The notes: a model not told the origin generated them from the letters alone. 64,000 bases of DNA from Bryum argenteum (GCA_037043015.1 CM073321.1:28571010-28635009); one strand, 5' to 3'. Shown: positions 42,690 to 54,110, numbered from the stretch's first letter. Numbers and translations are program-made.

Positions 42690-44260
42690 ATAGTGTCGAG
42701 GGCCCATGTTTCTGGGCGACCGTTTAGAATTATCTTCATAATTCGAAAGAGCCATGATTCTGTGCGACTGATCAGAAATAACTCGACACAGTGCATGAAT
42801 AATGAAGATGGAACGGAGTTTCATTTCTCCGTTGATTTCACCGATGCCAAATCTTTCTGGGCGGCAGTTCAGAAACATTTTGTCACAGGTGATGGATAAC
42901 GAAGTTCGACGACGTTTCATATGCTTATATAGCACCATGAGGTGGATATGCCTCACTGATGTATGTTCGACGATAACTGTTTCTGGACTGCAGTTCAAAA
43001 ACATCATGAAATAGCGAATGGATGATGTAGTCAAACGGAATATCGAGATATGTATCAAAACCAAACCGAGGACATACGTTTATAAGCCGTTGTTCAAAAG
43101 TATATTGCTTTTTGGGTAGTCATCCGATTTTTCTTGTCACGGATAATCAATGAGAATGTAGGAATGACTATCCGAAATATGCGATTTTAGCGGACGGCAT
43201 ATGTTTTTGGGCGGCCGTTCGTAAACATCTTCAAAGAGCAAGCAAATGATGAAGTTGATAGGACTTTCGAGACACGCTTGAATAATCCAACGCAAAGAAT
43301 GTTTTTGGACCATCGTTCAGAAATATCTTGAGCCCATTTATTGTGTAGGTGTGTGGATGGACTCTACAATCTTGAATGAGCCGATGGCAGGCGTTTATGG
43401 GCTTGATATCTGAGATATATTGTTGAAGCCTATTTCGGTTGGCAATTGTTCCTAGAGTGCCCGTCACTTATTGACTAGGACATCCAATGGGAGATGATTT
43501 TGAGGTCGGCCGTTTGGAATAATCTTGATAGTTCCAAAAGGCTATGTTTCTGTGCGTGTGTTCAAGAATAAGTTGACACAGCGGCTGAATAATAAAGATG
43601 GGACGAAGTGTAAATAATATATTGATACAACCGGTGCCAAATATTTCTAGGCGGGAGTTCAGAAACGTTGTGTCACAGCTGATGGATAATGAAGTTGGTC
43701 GGCTTTTCATATGGCTTTACAACCGATGGCAAATGTTATTGTGATGCTGCTGAGGAATATTTTAATTCAGCCTATGCACTATGAACTGGATCTGCCTCAC
43801 AGATGTATGTTCGATGACAAATATTTCTAGACTACAGTTAAGAAACATTATGAATTAGAGAATGGATGATGGTGTTTGACGGTATTTCAGATATGTATCA
43901 AAGCTACCGATGACATATGTTTGGGTTCTAGGTGGCTCTTCTGATTTCTCTTCTCCCGACCGACTGATGATAAAGTAGGACTCAATTCCGTAGATATGCT
44001 GATTTTAACAAATGGAAAATGCTTTTGGGCGGCAGTTTCGAAACATGTTCAAGGTGCATACAGATGATGAATTTGGACGGACTTTCTGACGTATTTTGAT
44101 TAACCCTTCCCACAATATGTTTCTTGGTGGTTGTTCAGTAATATTTTGAGAGAGTCGATTGTGAATGTGGTTGGTCGGACTTTCACGTATACTAAATCAA
44201 CTGACGGCAAGTGTTTCTGGGCTGCAGTTCAGAAATATCTTGACTTAGCATATGAATATA
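42690..44260. repeat. Palindrome family again, in two 0.8-kb tandem halves
   Basis: Variants of TTTCTGGGCGGCAGTTCAGAAA occur near 42710, 42856, 42980, 43207, 43303, 43650, 43830, 44024, 44125 and 44217. The halves 42690-43480 and 43485-44260 repeat the same order of features (AATAATGAAGATGG(A/G)ACG, GGTGCCAAA or GATGCCAAA, TCACAG(G/C)TGATGGATAA), so the block is a diverged 0.8-kb tandem duplication. Copies here are more mutated than those around the ParB-like gene. The array ends about 80 bases upstream of the DUF7869 frame. Confidence 0.8.
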
Positions 44261-44342
44261 GTATTTGGTTGTTAGAGTTATCTATGGGTTACATTTTTCT
44301 TACATTTATGAAGATAGTAATAGGTATCGATGCTAAGTTCTG

Positions 44343-47300
44343 ATGGGTGATGCGGGTAATGATTACTCCATCTCTGTCTTCAATTCCTGCATGGCGGTAG
44401 TCCTTTTAACGCGGGAGAGTTGTCAACGTGGTGTTGCAGGCATCATCCACCCGACTTGTAGCACACGTGACCCGCGACCGTATTCATCACTGTCGTTCGC
44501 ACGCAAGTTCCATCTTGGCAGTGTTCATTGTTCATCATGTCTGCATCGTCTGACTCGTCCTTCGACGACGACTCCACTGAGTCGTCCGCGACTGACTCGG
44601 TACGAGACCGCTATCATATTCTTGATGAGGGAATATGTCACGGAGTCTCAGCGGATTGATATTCATGCTGTGCAGGGAACCACAGATTACGATGAGCTCG
44701 ACTCCGAAGCTGACAGCAACGATGTCGCTGCTGATGCTGACCCCATTCCTGACTGTGAGGGAATCAGCATCGACGGTTGGTCAGGAATGGCGCTTGTCGC
44801 AAGACACGATGACGGGTTCCTCTTTGCGGACGTCATTATAGTGAATGTGGATCCAAACGCTTGTGTAGATAGCCAGAGGATGTTGGGAAAGGACAATGTT
44901 GGAGTAGTTGTCCTTGAAGTACACAACGGGGATGCTGACCTTGTAGATACACTGGTGCCCTGGCCAAAGCGGAGATCGTTTCATTGCGCTCCCGGTAATG
45001 AGGTGAGTGTCTACGACCACGCCATGAAAAGATCGACCTTGGACGAGGCAATTAATGACGGTGTGAGGAGTCCGGGCAAGCGCAGGTATCGCTATGAGTA
45101 CAGAACCCGAGCCTTACGAACTGGAGACAGGCAGAGAAAGTTCGTATCTGATGAGGCACTGTCCAGAGTGTATACGCAAAGATGCTGCAACCGTTCTTGT
45201 ACAAGGAAGTTTGGAGTAGGGATGGTGCGTGCATTACGCACCGAGATGCACCTGCAGTCGTTCCACATGAAATCCATAAAAAACCTCGAGGTTCATAGAG
45301 CCGTTCACGATGCATACGGCGGGAATGCTAAGGTTGTAACGCTGGAGGGCGAGGAAATATGTGTTAAAGCATGGCGAATAATCCACAAGGTCAGCCTGCG
45401 TACCTTCCAGAGGTACGCTGTGCGTGCGAGGAGGCAAGAGAGAGGGGCTCCACACGGAAATGCTTCAAAGTGTAAGCGTCGGAGCGGGACTATTCAAGCG
45501 GTGGAGACTCTACGGTCATTACTAGAGGCAAAAGCAGACCTCATGCCGCATATGCAATGCACTCTGCGCTCCGGCGAGAGGGTCGGCATGAAGGTTCTTC
45601 TAGCTGGAACTCGCTGGAATCAACTGCTTCCTATCGTTAATCAGGTGAGATTACATCCACTGTCCAACTGCATTTAAGTATCAGGGGTTGTGTGAGCACA
45701 TGTTTTCGTCCCGTTTTTTGGAATAAAGTTTGAAGGCGAACTTGTTTCCACAGCGCCCTCGTGACCTACGAGCAGAAAATTAATGTTTTCTGGACGTCCC
45801 GTCTAAAATAATACCACACATTGATTAATATGCATTAATGTTCAGATAGCTGCCCATTAAATTGTTCAGATCAGTCTAGAATCACTTGGCAGGAATAGTT
45901 TCTCGTCTACCACCCTCAATCGTTTCATTGGGATGGGTTTCTGGGCGGTAGTCCAGAAACATCACGTTAGAACGGTTTTCTGGCACTTGCCGTCTACATG
46001 CATCCCGCGGAAAAGGTCTCCAGTCAACCCAGGGAATCATTTAGCGGCGAATAGACCTTCGTTTGCTCTAGGTCGGCAACTAGGGTGTGGAAGTCCTGTT
46101 ATTGGTTCCATGTCTTTGGAGATGACGTTGTTGTAGTCTTCATCGTACGTGTGTCCTCATTACCAGGTGAATGAGGAACTTGGGCTTCACGCACTCTCTC
46201 AGCCTTGTTTCAGCAAGATGCATAGCAAACATTTCCAAGAATTTTCAATCAAGAGCAGAGGGGACGACTTCTCAAGGTGCAGCGAATGTGACAAGCTCAA
46301 GGGTATATGTGCAACATTTGTCCCCCGATCAGAGGAATACGACCGAGTTCATCGAAAGTTCCAACGACACCTCTTCATGCAAGAGGCATGTCGTCAGGCA
46401 TACTACGGCAGCAGATCGTTATCTATATATAGGCCTTCGAAAGTGCTGTCTATTATTCACGACAAGATGGATCACTCCAAGACAGCATGTTCGGCGTTTG
46501 CAAGGAAGACAAAGTCGGTAGACGGGTTCATGAAGCTACCTGTCTCAGTGATTGGAATGTTTGCACATGAGCATGCAAAGTACGCACACTACAGTCTGCC
46601 GGTATTCGACTCGGACAACAACTTCTCAGTGGGCTCAATTGCCAAGCTACTGCGAGATCTTGAGGAAGCTCCAGTCATGAGTTCACGTGTCTTGTTCAAA
46701 GGGGCCGGGAGCATGCCATTGTATTCAGCACTATTGCACGGCAATGAAGTTTGCAGAGCATCCCTCAAGGAGCCACCTGCGAGTCAAAGACCTGCCATGC
46801 CCCTCCCACCTGTGCTTCATATCCAGATGGACAACAGTTGGAAAGATAACAAGAACCAATATGTATTTTGCTTCTGGTCTCTGCTAGTTGCGAAGCGTAT
46901 CGTGAAAGAAGTGGTGGTCTCGTTCATGATGGTAGGCCACACACATGACGACATTGATGCATCCTTTGGGCGTTGGAGTATGCGACTCCGGGAGAAAGAC
47001 TATCCAACACTACCATTGTTGATGCAATCTTATATGGACATGGAAGAAGATGCCATGATTCCTCACCTGGTGGAGGAGGTGCCCAACTTCAAACACTTCA
47101 TAAAACCTTACATAGTAATCGGAGCAAAAAAGCTCGTCGGGCATGCCAAGGGACGACAGTTCAAGTTCTTCTTGGATGACAATGGATGGCCGATCATGAA
47201 ATACAAACTGAATTGCACGGTGAAAAACTGGTTGCCAGAGGCCGGGATCAAGCTCTGGAAGCAAGATGAAGACGGCCGCCCAATGCTGCCAGAAGGGCAA

Positions 47301-48032
47301 CCTCGTGCAGTCAGGCTGCACGTAATGAAGGGCGAAGCTGACATACTTCGCGGACTTGATGGATACATCAGGCACTGGAAGAGCTTGTTGGAAGAGGATG
47401 CTGGTGCTCATTACCGTGCACAAGTAGTACGATGTATCCAGTATTGGACAAGGGTGAGGAACAGCGTGATGAGAAGGGAGTACTTAACACAGTCTAGGGT
47501 GTTGAAATGTGGGTTTTGGCCCCATACGAGACAACCGGGAGACATGATGACAGACATCATGTACGACGGAGGAACTAGAGAAGAGATGGACGAGGACGAA
47601 CCGTACATTGGAAGTTTGGAGGGGAGGCCACCGCCTTCATATAGCGTAGCCGTCGATGCGCAAAAGGGGTTCCTCCTCTTTGTAAGACCTGCATCTGAGG
47701 CAAGGGAGCCTGTATGGCTGGGAATGGCTGAGGACAACCCGCAGTTTGATCCTACACGAGAACATTTTCGGGAGGTCCCTCTGAAGTGGTACATACCATG
47801 TGCAACCACGGGCGACGTCGAGCAAAGGTATCTCGGTTGGGACACGCATAAACGGTTCATGTGGAAGCCGGATCCAACATGCACCGTGGCAGACTACACA
47901 TCAACAGACAGCATCCTAGCGTCATGGAAGCCAAGGTCGACAAAGGACATACAAGTTGCACCGTGTGTCCAAGTAAAATTTGCCGTAGACAATTTACGGC
48001 GGATTGCAATCCAAGAGAGTCGAGGCATGTGA
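44343..48032 (+). CDS. DUF7869-type transposon protein, two main exons
   Basis: Exon 1 runs to 45644 and exon 2 from 46167 to 48032. They are joined through a phase-0 intron (GTGAGA..TACCAG), giving VNQ-VNEELGL and about 1055 residues without stops. A Cys cluster (RCCNRSC, about residue 280) and SRCSECDKLKG (about 455) precede the DUF7869 core (about 645-715): HIQMDNSWKDNKNQYVF, then MMVGHTHDDIDASFGRWS. The C-terminal part (VRPASEAREPVWLG, GWDTHKRFMWKPDP) resembles a small beta domain. DUF7869 proteins are abundant in eukaryotic mobile elements and are suspected, not shown, to be nucleases. The extreme N-terminus is uncertain: an ATG at 44537 in another frame encodes a Ser/Asp-rich leader that joins in phase through a 52-base GT..AG gap (44600-44651). 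Palindrome arrays lie upstream and in the intron. Confidence 0.7.
45780..45965. repeat. Palindrome copies inside the DUF7869 intron
   Basis: TTTCTGGGCGGTAGTCCAGAA lies near 45940, and a degenerate copy (TTTCTGGACGTCCCGTCTAAAA) near 45787, both within the 522-base intron 45645-46166. Exons lack full copies; a partial GACGGCCGCCCA at about 47271 encodes D-G-R-P. Confidence 0.7.
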
Positions 48033-48540
48033 AGGTCATGATTGAGAAACGGATTTTAGACGGAGGGGTTGTGCCTTCTATGAGGCATGGGGTAGTTTTT
48101 ATTAGACCAAGTGCGAGGCGTGGGAGTCGGCTAAAGTCAAGATGAATGCATGATAAAAGTAAGTTGAAGAAGTGAGAGAAAGGTTGAATTTCAAAAGAGT
48201 CGAGGGATGAGCATACTAAAAGGTTGTGTGAGAGACAATGAATGCTTTCAACCAAAGTAAAACGGTTGTCATGCCTAGCAAGGTTGCATATTAATGATTA
48301 TCTAGCGAACCTATATGATGAGTCTTGGTCTAGTAAGGTGTGAATACTAAATAGAACGTACTACAACGTCGAAGGTTGATGTGTAGAAATCCACTTAGGC
48401 AATACATAATAAGTAATAGCGACTCTTTACCGAATGAGATATAGAGAAATGTTGTGCATCCTGTGGCACAAGGTTTTGTATAGGATACTTAAAGTAACAT
48501 ACCCTTGTAATTATCTTGACATGATTGTACGAAGCTCTGG
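48033..48540. other. Downstream flank of the DUF7869 gene, no gene
   Basis: Unique sequence without coding signal. It contains none of the palindromes found upstream of the gene. Confidence 0.4.
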
Positions 48541-48544
48541 ACTT

Positions 48545-48735
48545 GTGATATTACAGAGGTTATGTGATATTACAGAGATAGTGTGATATTACAGAGATAG
48601 TGTGATATTACAGAGATAGTGTGATATTACAGAATGCATGTGATATTATAGGGATAGTGTGCTATTACAGAATTCGTGTGATATTACAGATTTACAGAGT
48701 GCATGTGATAGTACGGAGTTCATGTGACATTAAAG
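48545..48735. repeat. 19-bp minisatellite, about ten units
   Basis: GTGATATTACAGAGATAGT is repeated about ten times, with substitutions and one expanded unit near 48690. The first units are nearly identical and later ones degenerate. Confidence 0.95.
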
Positions 48736-48784
48736 AGCAACACTTAGTCCTCCCAATTATCACCCGCTCCACAGTTCTAGAAAT

Positions 48785-48895
48785 ATAACAAAATATGCCG
48801 CTAAAATGGCACGTTCCGCACAATGTGGCACTTTAGCTCCGCTAAAATGGCACGTGGAATGGTGCCATTTTAACGGAATTGAGGTTATATACATG
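48785..48895. repeat. Inverted-repeat module shared with 17.16-17.21 kb
   Basis: CCGCTAAAATGGCACG occurs at about 48791 and 48838. The second copy pairs with GGTGCCATTTTAACGG downstream to form a hairpin. A 22-bp stretch at 48864-48885 is the exact reverse complement of 17162-17183. Two distant sites with the same module in opposite orientation look like ends or internal repeats of one element family. Confidence 0.65.
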
Positions 48896-49071
48896 TGAAA
48901 TTTTGTATCAAACAGACATTTTTTTGTAATTAATACAGGCCTTTACTATTTTGCAGTTTCGACTCGAGCTTAACTGTTGCCCTTTTTCCTATCTGCTTCT
49001 TATTGGCTCCCATATTCTATTTCCTCCATCTTATTGTTTCCTGATTCCATGAATTTGTATTGCGCTGCCAG

Positions 49072-51172
49072 ATGTTAATTTGGATGACGAAGCAATCGAT
49101 GTTCCTGTCATGGATGATGTCACGCTTGAATGTTATCACCATGAGCGGGTTCCATCGGTGGAGGACACACTAAAAATGCATGATGTCTCACATACAGAGA
49201 ATGTTGTTGCTGTCCGTGATGAGATAGATTGCACTGAGCAGTCACTCGGGTCAATGGGTGTCCATGTTGACTTAGAGGAGAGCAATTATGATAATCAGGT
49301 ATTTTCTGTTCCACAAACACTGCTCACCCATGCCATTGTTGCGATGTATCTTATGTTTCTGACCTTGAATTCATCGCACCATTGACGAAAGCTCCCCAGT
49401 AATATTGTCGTGGTGCGCCGTTTTCATTTCAGGTCAACGAAGCATCGGTCAATGATTTAATATCTAGAAAAGACATAGGTCGGGTTCTAAGGAAATCCTC
49501 CGGTACTTGGTTAAATGTTGTTCTCGACCTCAATGGTATCCTCTGCAGTTGTACCCCATTTTGGGAAGCTCAAGGATACAGAAATCGTGACTTCCGTATT
49601 CACTCGGCCACGTTGCCAACCGGAGTGGGGAAGAAGCTTGTATGGGTGAGGCCCAACTGTAAGGACTTCCTCTCTCGGGTGGCATCGTTTGCTACCATTA
49701 CGGTTTGGAGTTCGATGATGAGAACAACCACAGAAGCCATTTGTGATTTTCTCTTCGGTCCTATAAACCCTATAAGGCCACTACGAATTCTTGGTCAAGA
49801 AGACTGTGATATGATTCCCTTGAAATCTGGTGGGAGCCGACCATTGTTCATAAAGGAACCGGGAACTCAAAAGTCTATCTTCCTTAAGACCTTGTCAGCT
49901 CATCTCTTCAATAGCTTTAATGCTTTTTATACAGAGGCTAATACGCTCATCATAGATGATAGTCCGGTTAAGCACGTGCTTAATCAGCGGGAAAATGTTC
50001 TTTTACTACCATCTTGGTCTCACAAGGACAATAGGGCACACGAGGATTCTATTTTGTTAGATGAGGTTTTGCCGTATCTGTTAGAGCTCCATGAGTTTGA
50101 CGGTCCCCTTAGCAAGTTTCGGTCATCCTTTCCATTTGGACGTGCCATGATATATGATGATCGTGCATCATTAGATCTGTATAATGATATACAAAAGGCA
50201 TTAATAGTATGAAGAGTTATTTTATATTCTATTGTCGATAATTTTCGACCCTTTGATTTTATTTGAATTTGTATGTTAGAATGTGAAGCTCCCGTACTAG
50301 ATTTGTAGGACTTTTCATAGGTTTCAGAATTTTGAGTTTCTGAATACAAAGTCTCTCTTGCATGAACTTTATGTACTCTAGATAATTGATGATTTGTTTG
50401 GAAAATTGTGGAAATAGATTACGCAGGGTGATTTTCGTGCTTCTGTGGATTCTTTGATGAATGCTACGGATTTCGGGCCTTCACTTCGGAGTAGTGGACG
50501 TTTATTGCTGTCTGCTGAAACGGCTCAATCTACCATGGATTTTGCGACAATGGCAGTAGAAGATGGAGTAGTTAACTGCATTGTCACTAAGTCATCACCT
50601 CCAAAGGTGTTGCAATCCGCCTCCCATGTGTCGCCTCGAACATTTAACCAAAATGGTTCTCTTCTTCAAATTACATTTACGCCTACGAAGCGTATGTTAT
50701 ACGACATTGACTTGGATATTTCTGAAGAAGCTTTCGTGAAGGTTTGTTCCTCGGTGTGCATCTAATGCTTTGAGTGTTTGCAAAAACGAATAACTATTTG
50801 TAGATCTACTGCTATACACTCTAATACGTTAGGGAATTCTTAGACATTGTACTCATATGCTATCTATTGCATGTATGTATCTATTCGCTCGTTCACTTAT
50901 AAGAAATGTCGTTGTTTTATTTTGTTCAGGATCGTGTTTTGGAGAGTCCAAAAGCATGTCCTTCGAAGTCTATGGAACGGGGAGCAATCAAGCCTTCGTC
51001 AGAAACCCGCCGCCACTCGCTACCTAAATCAAGCATTTAGGACCGGCGTCGCGAAAGACTGCAACGCCTTCTTGATAGTCCATTGATGCAAGACAATGAT
51101 TCTAGCTGGACTCGTCGGCGTCAACGAGCATTCATCCAATCTCGTGTTGTCGCTTATGGTGGAACTCCGTAG
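49072..51172 (+). CDS. HAD/FCP1-like (NLI-interacting-factor-like) phosphatase-fold protein
   Basis: Exons are 49072-49298, 49433-50206, 50427-50741 and 50930-51172. Donors are GTATTT, GTATGA and GTTTGT, acceptors TTTCAG, ACGCAG and TTCAG; all introns are phase 0. An acidic leader (VPVMDDVTLEC) is followed by the HAD core: VVLDLNGILCS, then VRPNCKDFL, VWSSMMR, ILGQEDCD, NTLIIDDSPVKHVLN and VLLLPSW. That is the motif order of FCP1/SCP Ser phosphatases. The second motif-I acid is Asn (D-L-N), which should weaken or abolish catalysis, while the motif-IV DD is intact. Exon 4 has an in-frame TAG at 51038-51040, then 43 more open codons ending in a basic tail. Upstream exons probably exist before the CTGCCAG acceptor. 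It may be a host gene, a retained relic or cargo of the neighbouring element. Confidence 0.6.
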
Positions 51173-51440
51173 TAGTTACATTTATTAGTTACCAAAGTAA
51201 TTATGTACAGATTTGATAGTCATCACTCTTGTATGACATATTTTGTGAATCATGATTGATATTTACAAGCGAATAAATGGAATATTCTTTTATTCCCATC
51301 CGTTTTCTATAGTTTGTTCAGGGCGGTGTCTCTTTTTACATATATTCATATCATGTTTGATATAGATCTAGTACTTTATGCTTAACATTGATCGATATTT
51401 TAGATGATTCTCTACTCTTAAATCTCCCAAAGTCCTGCAT
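51173..51440. other. Short intergenic gap
   Basis: No gene. The DUF7869 remnant begins at its right end. Confidence 0.4.
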
Positions 51441-51442
51441 AT

Positions 51443-52220
51443 GTCCCAATATAACGAATATGGGGTTAACTGGAATTAAGTTGTGGAGAGAGGACTCGGA
51501 AGGTCGTTGTTTGTGGCCACGTGGTGATCCAACTCCTACGAAGCTTCGTGCAATGAGGGGTGTGGAGGACATTCGGAAGGGCATATGTGGATTTATCAAG
51601 TACTGGGAGGCAATATCTGTTGAAGATTGAACTAGACAGTATAGAAGACACTATGAACAATTGTGTTCTATTGGCGCGCTGTGAAGGCAGCATTAGAGGT
51701 TCCCATTGAACCATCGAATGTTCTTCGGGACGGATTTTGGCCATTATCCTGAATAGATGCGACTTTGGAGGACCAATTTGCTGAAGATGGCGAACTTCGT
51801 GAGGAGTTTGGAGAGGATGAGGCCTATGTTGGAGAGATCCGAGATCGCCCTCAACCAACTTTTCGTGTAGCTCGTGATGTTTATGATGGATATTTTGTTG
51901 CTATTCGGCCCGCTGATGGTGACTCACGACCAGTGTGGATTGCTCGAGCGTTGTCAGATCCGAACATAAACCTCGAGAAGCCTAATTGCATCCTTATTCA
52001 ATTCTTTCGGCCTACATCAAGGGATCGGGATGTGCAAGAGACCTACAATGGATGGGATTCGGTCAAAGGATTGCGTTGGAAGGTTGATGATACTCAACCT
52101 CCTTTGTGGGAGAATACAGCTTCATTGATGACTTCATGGAAGTCAAAGGTCAAGAAGGATACAACCGAGTGCACTTTAAAAATTCCGGTGGATCAAATTA
52201 AAGTCATTCCGATACTATAG
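51443..52220 (+). pseudogene. Truncated second DUF7869 gene (C-terminal third)
   Basis: The sequence aligns with the C-terminal part of the gene at 44-48 kb. GIKLWREDSEGRCLWPRGDP corresponds to GIKLWKQDEDGRPMLPEGQP. EDEAYVGEIRDRPQPTFRVA corresponds to EDEPYIGSLEGRPPPSYSVA. GWDSVKGLRWKVDD corresponds to GWDTHKRFMWKPDP. The Cys cluster and MDN..K core are absent, a stop interrupts near 51630, and frames shift between 51630 and 51765. The last 150 codons are intact. It lies in the same orientation as the complete gene, just after the HAD gene. Confidence 0.7.
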
Positions 52221-52600
52221 TTGAATTTTCAAATGCTTGAAGGTCTTATATGTATTGAATTCGTATTTGTGTGTTGTAACAACTACATAGTCATGGCTCT
52301 GTTTTACGATTTAGAGATAATAATCTTTTGTTTCAAATTCAAAAGATCATAAGCATCTATAAATATAGAAGATATGTTAGACCAAATGATCTACAAGGAT
52401 GTGTGGTTTGGGATGTTGGTAGTATTGATAGGGTATGGAGTTTTTCAAGTTACTATGCTTGCTTCGAGCAACACTTTCTCGTGGTATTGGGATTCATTCG
52501 AAATCAAAAGTACATTGTACGCATTTATGAAATTATATCTCTATTATATATTACAGTGTAGGTTTGTTCTTTCCATTTAATACTTTTGTCGATTGATTTC
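52221..52600. other. Intergenic, no supported gene
   Basis: AT-rich downstream flank of the DUF7869 remnant. No coding or repeat signal. Confidence 0.4.
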
Positions 52601-52604
52601 TGTT

Positions 52605-52870
52605 ATTAAAAATGATAACATGTATTTAACTTGTTCTAAAAGGTAGTAGTGGTTAGCATCACTAATGTTTATGTGCGTCATACATGTCACAGTTAAGGGT
52701 ACGTAGCTGGTTGGTAGCACAAATTTTCCTGCCTGCCGAAGCTCACTTAGCAGTACCAAATCATGTGTAAATTTTAGCTGCTCAAACGAGTCCGATCGGA
52801 ATCGAACTCGGACCACCTTCGTTATACAGAGACTCCTTCTCATCCAACCACTGAGCTCATGACTTGGTGA
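52605..52870 (-). mobile_element. tRNA-derived SINE
   Basis: On the minus strand, TGAGCTCAGTGGTTGG (A box) near 52855 is followed about 45 bases later by GAGTTCGATTCC (B box) near 52800. These match the pol III internal promoter at tRNA-like spacing. A body of about 180 bp without tRNA folding follows, and the 3' end is AT-rich. The long tail argues for a SINE rather than a working tRNA gene. Target duplications could not be fixed by eye. Confidence 0.7.
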
Positions 52871-53115
52871 CCATTTTAAAATTACTCCGGCCTTTATATT
52901 AATCAATTGGAATTCCGACTTGGAAAGTCCACAATGCACAAACTTTCCCCCATAATATACTATAAACTGAATGGAAACTTTAAGATTCATAACTTTCTAA
53001 GTTATTTGTGTACAACAAAACATCAATCTAAAACCTCTCAATTTCATTTTGAGAGGATTATTTACTCTCAAATTAATGAATATTGTGCTACAGTATATCA
53101 CGTCAAGTATAGCAC

Positions 53116-53538
53116 TTAATGCAATCCCAGACTCGCATTTAAACTTACTACTCTTTTGATCTTTTTATCCGCGCTCTCACTTTCAAATTCTTGAGATCCG
53201 CTCCCGCTCTGCGATTGCTTTCTAGACTCTTGCTCCTCCCCTCCTTTGCTCCAATCAACCCGTTCTCCTTTGTCTTCACTCCCAGCATTCTCAGTAATGG
53301 CGTCCAAGTACAACGTTCGCATCTTTACATTCTTTCTAAACCTCCCTTGGAGGAACTCATCAATTGTTTCTTCTTTATCTTGCATATGATCATCATCAAA
53401 CACATGCGGTGCATCTTTCTTCCGCATCGCACTCCGTCGCAAAGCTTTTGATCCAGAAAACTTTGTGCCACCTCTTCTCTTCTTCTTCCCGCGTCCTCCA
53501 TCCTTCCCTCTCTCTACTTGACTAGTGTCACCCTCCAT
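53116..53538 (-). CDS. Lys/Arg- and Glu/Ser-rich protein, 140 codons, unknown
   Basis: An ATG-initiated frame encodes a basic leader (GGRGKKKRRGGTKFSGSKAL), then DEFLQGRFRKNVKMRTLYLD, then an acidic Ser-rich tail. F-x-G-R-x-x-K-N faintly echoes FKGRIHKN in the oxygenase-like pseudogene at 36.0 kb, so it may be the first exon of a related element gene. No catalytic domain follows on the minus strand. Confidence 0.35.
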   Translation of the reverse strand: MEGDTSQVERGKDGGRGKKKRRGGTKFSGSKALRRSAMRKKDAPHVFDDDHMQDKEETIDEFLQGRFRKNVKMRTLYLDAITENAGSEDKGERVDWSKGGEEQESRKQSQSGSGSQEFESESADKKIKRVVSLNASLGLH

Positions 53539-53539
53539 T

Positions 53540-54110
53540 GCAAAAAATTACAAACTCCTACCGCTACATCTAGAATGGGAGACTCTGAGAATACAACGAG
53601 ATCATACAACCCAAACTCAAGACACTAACGTCTGCAGAAACAAAGAGGATTATCTCTTCTAACCCGATGACTTTATACTCTTTGCATGCCCATATAGTGC
53701 AAAATCAATTATTGTGAATCCGTGTTTTACAATACATATTAATCTATTTTCATGCAGCCTTTTTTGCCCTCAAATACTTTGACAGAGGCGGCCGCCGTCA
53801 CAAATTCAAATCTCAATTCCTTAATTAGTGGCCCCATCTTTACATGTGTTCTTATTAAATGCATGTGTTCAATATTCAAACAATGTGGTTACATAATACG
53901 TTTTAAATACGTATACATCTAGGAGTTTGTACTTCCAATTTTACCCCTTCAGTCACCCCGTTCTAATATCTTCAACTAAATTAAGTTGCAACTCTTTTTT
54001 ACATTTACTAATTACATTAGTACATTGTTTGAGTATATAAACATCGCCACAGGAACTCATTATCACTTTCGTACCACTCGTATGTCCAATCTCTTGCACT
54101 AGCTTCTATC
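53540..54110. other. Intergenic, upstream of the second Mutator-like gene
   Basis: No gene. A single GGCGGCCGCC core lies at about 53786 without the rest of the palindrome family. TTGAGTATATAAACA near 54030 is a plausible TATA box for the plus-strand gene that starts at 54111. Confidence 0.4.

Noticed and set aside
47268-47285. Palindrome-family copy in a DUF7869 exon
   Set aside because: GACGGCCGCCCA is only half of the motif and encodes conserved D-G-R-P, so coincidence is the simpler explanation.
52780-52875. Functional tRNA gene
   Set aside because: A and B boxes are good, but acceptor-stem pairing is not evident and a long non-tRNA body follows, so a SINE fits better.
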